Source: Dallia pectoralis (taxonomy: Eukaryota > Chordata > Actinopteri > Esociformes > Umbridae). Taken from it: DNA of 64,000 bases. The position numbers were made by a program, and so were the translations under genes. A model generated the notes under the pieces. That model saw only the letters and a list, made by a program, of their open reading frames with translations. It was not told where the DNA came from and did not search any database. Location of the stretch: assembly GCA_029465975.1 (NCBI GenBank), contig CM055745.1, positions 4,341,091 to 4,405,090 on the forward strand. The letters run 5' to 3'. Below are positions 58,100 to 64,000 of the stretch, in pieces. Position 1 is the stretch's first letter. Each line of letters opens with the position of its first letter.

Positions 58100-60069
58100 T
58101 GAGTCTATGACCACAACCTCATGTTTACCTAAGCTAATTGCATCTCATCGTATGGTACTTGATAATTCTTCCACATTCTTCTTAATATGTTTTTTTAGTA
58201 AGAGACTGGCTTAGTCATTTTAATAATTTGTACAAATTCATCCTGTAAGTGTGAAATACTGTTTTGTGACTTTTGAAAGGTTTTGAGAGGAGTGTGTGAA
58301 TTCATACGGAAGTATGGGTGCTTACATTAAAGAGTGAAAACACTTGACTTGAGCACTTGACGGTCTCATCTTTAATATTAATAATATACAGTTAGATAAA
58401 GAGAACAGATGACAATAATATGAAGAACAGAACAAAGCTCAAAACAGTGTACATATAAAAAAAACAATAAAAAAAACAACCTAATATTATGACTACCTTT
58501 AGTAGGAGAGTGGTTAAAGAACGATTATGGAAAAGTTTTTATCAGACCTTATAGCTAACCGAGCCTTTCACACTACTTAAACCATGGACTCATTTCTGAA
58601 TATTAAAACTCAAGAGACCTGCAACAAGAAACTGGCCCTGAGATAGTCCACACTTGGCATAGTCATATTGCGTGTGTGTGTGTGGCTCATGAGGGCACGA
58701 GAGGCGGTGACGGTTGGGGAAAGAGATGACCTTCAATAACCTCACAGCGGTATTTGCGTTTACGTTCAGCCATATAGATTTCATTATGCATGTGAGAAAT
58801 GCAACCAGATGGATGTTCAGTCTCCCCCATTTGCATGTCTGTGTGGATCCTTGAGGTGTGTTAGGTCAACGCTATGATATAAAAATGGGTCCTAGTTCAA
58901 ACCATCGAACAATACCAAAAGGGTTTAAGGGATCTATGCTCCCGAGCCAACATGTCTTATAAAAGCACGGGAAGTGTTTAGCTGGTGTCACACACCGCAG
59001 GTCTTCGTGTCCGAGTCTCAACATGACAACGGGACAAACCTACGCCTGCTGAGATCTCGGCTTAGTCTTTAGGGCAGGGAGAGGAATGAGACAGTGGGAA
59101 AGGCTCTTAAATCCATCACCTCACAATATAAAACGTCTTCGTGATCACCGTCATCATCGTTTTAAACACCCATGCGATTTATGTAACATCTTCAAATAGG
59201 GACATGGCATTTTGCTTTAGCATCCAGAGAACACTGTGATGACACGGAGAACGTTACGGTTACAGTTGAACGTGTCTTCTGGTCCTATTAGAACTCATCG
59301 GGGTTATGGCAAAACGATACACCGAAAACACATTGGCTTATTACGCACGCACACACACACACTTAAAATAAGTCATCCCCTTTCCTGAATCTTACTTTTT
59401 CGTGATTTGGATTTTCCCTGGCACACCCTTCCTGTTACTTGTTCACTCATACCGAACATAAACTTCCTAATTCCCAGGTGTGATTTTAACATGCACATGT
59501 CCCGAGCGTCTCCGAGGTGCTGGAGTGTATGTGATGGGGTTCATTTTGTCACTGGATTAAGACCGGAGATGCCGATGCTGGAAGTCACCAGCAGAGGGCG
59601 CCGTCTAGAAAACAAAGAGTGTAGTACACTAGTGTATATGACAGCCACGTGTTTCGTCTGCAATATGGAAAACCACAGAAGATCAGAGGGACGACATTTC
59701 CTCCTTGTCGAGAATAGGCATTGAAGTTCCCGCACACATGCATTCCCACGAATAAGGTATTGGTTTTGGCAGAGATCCCCACGACGGGGACATTGCTGTG
59801 TGTGTTTAGTGGGTTATGGGTACACCAATGGAGTGTTGCTGTATGTTCTGTATGACCGTGACGTCCTTGTGGAAGGTCCATTTATGAGACGTAATGCGTT
59901 GCACGTAAGAACATCTGGAGTGTACGTATGGAATGTCTAAATGGTACAACTTGTGTGTGTGTGTGTGTGTGTTATGAGTGGGTTCGATTGAGGGTCGTAG
60001 ATCACGCGAGCATAGAAAAGACGTGGAAACAAGGTTGTAATATTTCATCGGGAGGACCAAGTTCGACAC
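58100..60069. other. Convergent 3' region of the chemokine and septin 7
   Basis: A possible chemokine poly(A) signal (ATTAAA) lies at 58325-58330. The right part is probably the long septin 7 3' UTR, with no clear AATAAA. Open frames at 59407-59881 are not recognisable. Confidence 0.5.
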
Positions 60070-60589
60070 CTAAAATATTTTTCCTTTCTTTTTGTTCTTC
60101 TCCATTGTCCTGCGGAAAGACACAAAGTGTGATTAACCGCTGTTCCAAAGTCGCATTAGGAGCATATTATACAGTACACACTGAACTTGTCAGAAAGAGA
60201 GAGAGAGCAAGCGAGCGAGAAAGAGACACACACACAGAGACACAAACAAACAGAGACACACAGAGAGACACACACACAGAGAGTATTAGTAAGCTCTGTA
60301 CGTCCACCACTCACTTTGAAGCATCCAGTTTCTGCTGCTCCAGTATACGCTGCTGCGACTCCCAGTTTGACTTCTCCTCCTCGTAGTGGCGCCTCTTCTC
60401 CTCCAACTCCTTATACTGAGCCTCCAAATTCTTTTTCATTTGCTCGTGGCGTCGCTCCAGCTGATAAGAGCATTAAAACTTTAAAACTTGAATTGAACAG
60501 ACCAACATGCATCCTCTCAACACCCACTCCGTCCACTTGGCCATTCGACACACTCAGCTGCCGAGCCGCTACACACCCATCCATGCACG

Positions 60590-60631
<42 letters not shown>

Positions 60632-62239
60632 CTGCCAAGCCGCTACACACCACTCACGCCACACGCGTACACACACACACAGACACACACACAGCTGCCA
60701 AGCCGCTACACACCACACACACACACACACACACACGCGCACACGCACACACACATCTACCCACCTCAGCCTCAGAGTCCTTCAGTTTCTGTTTCTTCTC
60801 CTTGACCTTCATCTCAAACACTTGCTCCATCTCAGTCTCCATCTTCTTCATCTTCATGACATGTTCCCTCCGCTCCTCCTCCATCTGGGCCAAGGGGCTC
60901 CTACAGTTTAAAGGCGAGGTGCCAGACGAGAAATATCACCACCGCTGACCATCACAACAGTGACCGTATGGCAGCCACTTGCTGAAAACATTTAACAACA
61001 GGTGATAAAACTGCTGGAAGGACTGCTGGAATAACAGTCAACATCACCTTTCTGTATTGTCCCAATTATGGGCGGGGGCAAATCAATCTCCACTCAATTT
61101 GGTTTGTGCAATGAAATGCCAATTTGAATTCTCTTCAATTATTCGCCATAAAGAACATCTGGTGTCACAATTCCTAGTCCACCAGGGACATCTAGTGGGC
61201 TAGGAGGATGTTGGAGCACTTTTATTTTATTCTGAGAACTGTGTTTTTTCAGTTGCAACTGTTTAGCATTTAGTTTAATTAAAGTATCACGGCTGTATGG
61301 GATTTGATGATCATGTTTGTATTTCAATCACTGGATCGGGGTGCACGGTTGTTGGTTATTATTTCCAGTTCACGTTTAAGATTAGGTGATTGCTAGAAAA
61401 CTAATTCAAAAAACAGCAAATACATATTCTTACTAAGTCGCTGTGTAGTGCAATATCATTTAAAACGAGGCAGTGTTTTTCGGCCGTTCACAGTTTGTTT
61501 TATGTTTATCTAAAAAACCTGTTTCCTGAACTGATAACCTGGCTCTGCACACGGCTTTGCTGCACTACACCTCCGGAACACAGACATTTGGGAACAAACA
61601 TGTGGGAAAGATACCAATTCTCCACATCGCCACCCAGCAGAATGTACATTTGTCTAGCCGTTGTGTTTAACAATATTCCCCCAAATTTCTGTCAGCACAA
61701 AACGATCTTACAATATAATTACAATTTCCATAGAAAAAAAATGACACAATGTATGCTTTTTTCGAACATAATCTGAGCCATCACCCGACAAGCACATCTA
61801 CCAGTGGCGAACTGATTTCACGGAGGCCCTAGTGTAGACACTCGGTACTCCGTGGAACCGGTTCGTCCCCTGGGTACTAGCGGGTGAAAAAGATTACTTC
61901 TGTTCCACAGCGACTATAACGGTCCCCAGAGAGACAACAGAATGGTGCCGCCCAGAACGTGTGTCTCTCCTACCTGGTCATTTGGTTCTTGGTCTTGCTG
62001 AGGTCCACTCCGCCATTGCAGGTGACCGCGGCGAGCTTCTTGCTGCGATAGTTCTCGTAGTGAACATTGTTGGTCACGTCCTTCAGGTCTTGCATGTGGG
62101 TTCTGAATAATGACACTAGTATGAACACTGCAGTGTGGTCGCCACGACAACTGGGCCTTACAAAAGAGATCGACATCACCGTCTCACCTGATCAGCATAT
62201 TCCGTAAGACGGTGAAGTCGCAGTGCTCGCCGTTCTCCA
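60070..62239 (-). CDS. septin7: Septin 7, C-terminal part (5' exons beyond the window)
   Basis: Septin 7 is the GTP-binding terminal subunit of septin hexamers and octamers, which form cortical filaments and the cytokinetic ring. Five exons are visible: 62188-62239, 61974-62102, 60765-60900, 60315-60460 and 60070-60109, with matching phases. They encode ENGEHCDFTVLRNMLIR, THMQDLKDVTNNVHYENYRS (end of the septin G domain), then the coiled coil (MEEERREHVMKMKKMETEME, ERRHEQMKKNLEAQYKELEE) and the C-terminus KNKKKGKIF. NNVHYENYRS and the KGKIF end identify septin 7 rather than septins 2, 6 or 9. The GTPase core exons are not in the window. It lies beside the anillin-like gene on the same strand. 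Confidence 0.94.
60195..60290. repeat. GA/CA-rich simple sequence, last septin 7 intron
   Basis: Mixed AGAG, ACACAC and CAGAGACACA units close to the 60315 donor. Confidence 0.7.
60590..60752. repeat. (CA)n with interspersed duplicate, septin 7 intron
   Basis: CA runs separated by repeated CAGCTGCCAAGCCGCTACAC segments (about three copies from 60554) lie next to the donor of exon 60765-60900. Confidence 0.85.
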
Positions 62240-62629
62240 CTGAAACAGGAAGAGAGCCAGACATCAGAGACGGCTCATCACACACACGGTCATTATCACA
62301 ACGCCCTCGGATCAAAAGGTCTGTCTTTGTGGAGCCAAAATTCCCAGGGTGGTTCAGCTGGTTTTGTCATTGGCAGAAATTGACCCACGCTTAGACGATC
62401 TTACTGACCAGGCAGCAACACCATTACACGATAATAGGAATAATCTAAACTAAACTACATGTCAAACCAGACAGACGAACAAACAGACGTGTCACAGACT
62501 GGACAGACAGACCAGATAGGTCAATGCTCTTAATCTGACTGAAGTGGCCAGACAATCGCTCAGCTTAAACAAACACAAAGTTATTAGATCACAAAGGATT
62601 CTGGAAAAGGACTGCAGAAGCACTGGCCT

Positions 62630-63052
62630 CCTGTTGAGGGTTCCTCCCTAAACTGACCTCCTGTTGAGGGTTCCTCCCTAAACTGGGCTCCTGTTGAGGA
62701 TTCCTTCATAAACTGGCCTCCTATTGAGGACTCCTCCCTAAACTGGCCTCCTGTTGAGGGTTCCTCCATAAACTGGCCTCCTGTTGAGGGTTCCTCCATA
62801 AACTGGCCTCCTGTTGAGGGTTCCTCCCTAAACTGGCCTCCTGTTGAGGGTTCCTCCCTAAACTGGCCTCCTGTTGAGGGTTCCTCCATAAACTGGCCTC
62901 CTGTTGAGGACTCCTGCCTAAACTGGGCTCCTGTTGAGGGTTCCTCCCTAAACTGGCCTCCTGTTGAGGGTTCCTCCCTAAACTGGGCTCCTGTTGAGGG
63001 TTCCTCCCTAAACTGGGCTCCTGTTGAGGGTTCCTCCCTAAACTGGGCTCCG
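62630..63052. repeat. 30-bp minisatellite, about 14 copies, septin 7 intron
   Basis: The unit is TTCCTCCCTAAACTGGCCTC plus CTGTTGAGGG. The 30-bp period yields repetitive minus-strand open frames (EEPSTGGQFR) that are not septin coding sequence. Confidence 0.93.
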
Positions 63053-63594
63053 GTAACACATCGCTATGCTCCCCAGGCCTCAGCTCCTCTGGGGCTCAAC
63101 TTATTTTGGCGCGGCTGTAGATATCAGGAGCACATCTTACCGTGAGGAGGTTCATGTGGCGCCCCGATCTGCCAACCAATCCCCGGCTGTCACCTACCTG
63201 AGTGGCATCAGATGGAGGGAGGTTGTGCACGGGTGACCCCAATAACCAGAGCCTGTCCACCCTGACTGTCTAGTGATCGAGGAGTTACATGAGGGAGTGG
63301 GGGGCTGGCAGGGCGGGCCAGCCTCAGTGACGGGTTGGGAGGGTCAAGGTGGGGTCGTAGGGAGACAACAAAGCAAAGCTCTAATGGAAAGACCCCCCGT
63401 GGCCAATTGGCTGGAAACTCCTGATGCGCGCTGCCTGATTGGTTGTAGCGTCCTCACTGTTTTCAGCACACGAACAGCTGTTGAAACAACAGCAGGGCTA
63501 CATGGGACGTCTTGCTCTGGCATCAGGTCAGGTGCACATTGGGAGTTTTAAGCCGCAGTGCTTGAACTACTAATGGGTGTTAGCATGTGATAAA

Positions 63595-64000
63595 CAGTAC
63601 CGGTCAAAAGTTGGAACGCATTCATTTAATGGATACTGTGTCTAACCGCTAGTTGGAACGTATTCACATCAATGGGAAACTGTGTCTAACCGCTAGTTGG
63701 AACGTAGTCACTTTTATGGGAAACTGTGTCTAACCACTAGTTGGAACGTATTCACTTCAATGGGAAACTGTGTCCAACAGCTAGTTGGAACGTATTCACT
63801 TTAATGGGAAACTGTGTCCAACAGCTAGTTGGAATGTATTCACTTTAATGGGAAACTGTGTCCAACAGCTAGTTGGAATGTATTCACTTTAATGGGAAAC
63901 TGTGTCCAACAGCTAGTTGGAATGTATTCACTTCAATGGGAAACTGTGTCCAACCACTAGTTGGAACGTATTCACTTCAATGGGAAACTGTGTCCAACCG
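63595..64000. repeat. 44-bp minisatellite, at least 9 copies, running off the window
   Basis: The unit is TTGGAACGTATTCACTTCAA plus TGGGAAACTGTGTCCAACCGCTAG. It continues past 64000, so the full copy number is unknown. Confidence 0.93.

Larger units (their letters stand above)
62240..64000 (-). other. Septin 7 intron with two arrays and an unidentified repeat-like segment
   Basis: The upstream septin 7 exon is not found to the window end, so this is intron. It contains the arrays at 62630-63052 and 63595-64000. Between them, 63110-63550 has the look of an interspersed repeat (GC-richer than its surroundings, no coding match). Confidence 0.55.

Noticed and set aside
62584..63059. Minus-strand frames EEPSTGGQFR as septin 7 coding sequence
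   Set aside because: Derived from a 30-bp intronic repeat. Septin 7 has no such segment, and the splice phases of the flanking exon do not call for it.

Overview
The window is vertebrate nuclear DNA, almost certainly from a teleost fish. It shows short exons with canonical GT/AG introns, conserved vertebrate housekeeping genes, a fish-type CC chemokine, LINE and DNA-transposon remnants, and a very high load of mini- and microsatellites. No species can be named from the sequence. Gene models were built by hand from splice signals, reading frame and remembered protein families. All complete models sum to a multiple of three and every exon junction agrees in phase.

Layout. 26-2201 (-): polr2c, RNA polymerase II subunit RPB3, complete. 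2812-10461 (-): coq9, coenzyme Q biosynthesis. 10462-10555: a compact head-to-head promoter shared with ciapin1 (+, coding 11836-13910), the cytosolic Fe-S assembly factor anamorsin. 15612-21281 (-): prmt7, an arginine methyltransferase that converges on ciapin1. 22145-30935 (-): exoc3l1, an exocyst subunit 3-like protein. 33994-48110 (-): an anillin-like gene with the anillin homology and PH domains, a polymorphic-looking acidic coding repeat and an unresolved N-terminus. 48948-51704: one foldback DNA transposon nested inside another. 54160-55690: a large intergenic minisatellite. 56931-58099 (+): a three-exon CC chemokine. 60070-62239 and beyond (-): the 3' part of septin 7, whose 5' part lies outside the window.

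Context. POLR2C, COQ9, CIAPIN1 and CC chemokines are neighbours on human 16q21, and PRMT7 and EXOC3L1 lie on 16q22.1. ANLN and SEPTIN7 are neighbours on human 7p14. The anillin-like/septin pair here therefore looks like a conserved linkage of two physically interacting cytokinesis proteins, possibly the 16q-side duplicate lost in mammals.

The most unusual signal is a recurring relation between tandem repeats and splice sites. At least nine arrays in four genes begin at, or within a few bases of, an exon-intron boundary. In several, the repeated unit contains the splice site itself. About 25 copies of the coq9 exon 4 acceptor lie upstream of the real one. About 50 copies of a GTGAGT donor lie downstream of an anillin-like exon, and about 8 copies of another anillin-like donor follow its exon. 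Other arrays carry decayed copies. This points to minisatellites that were seeded at, and amplified, splice junctions.
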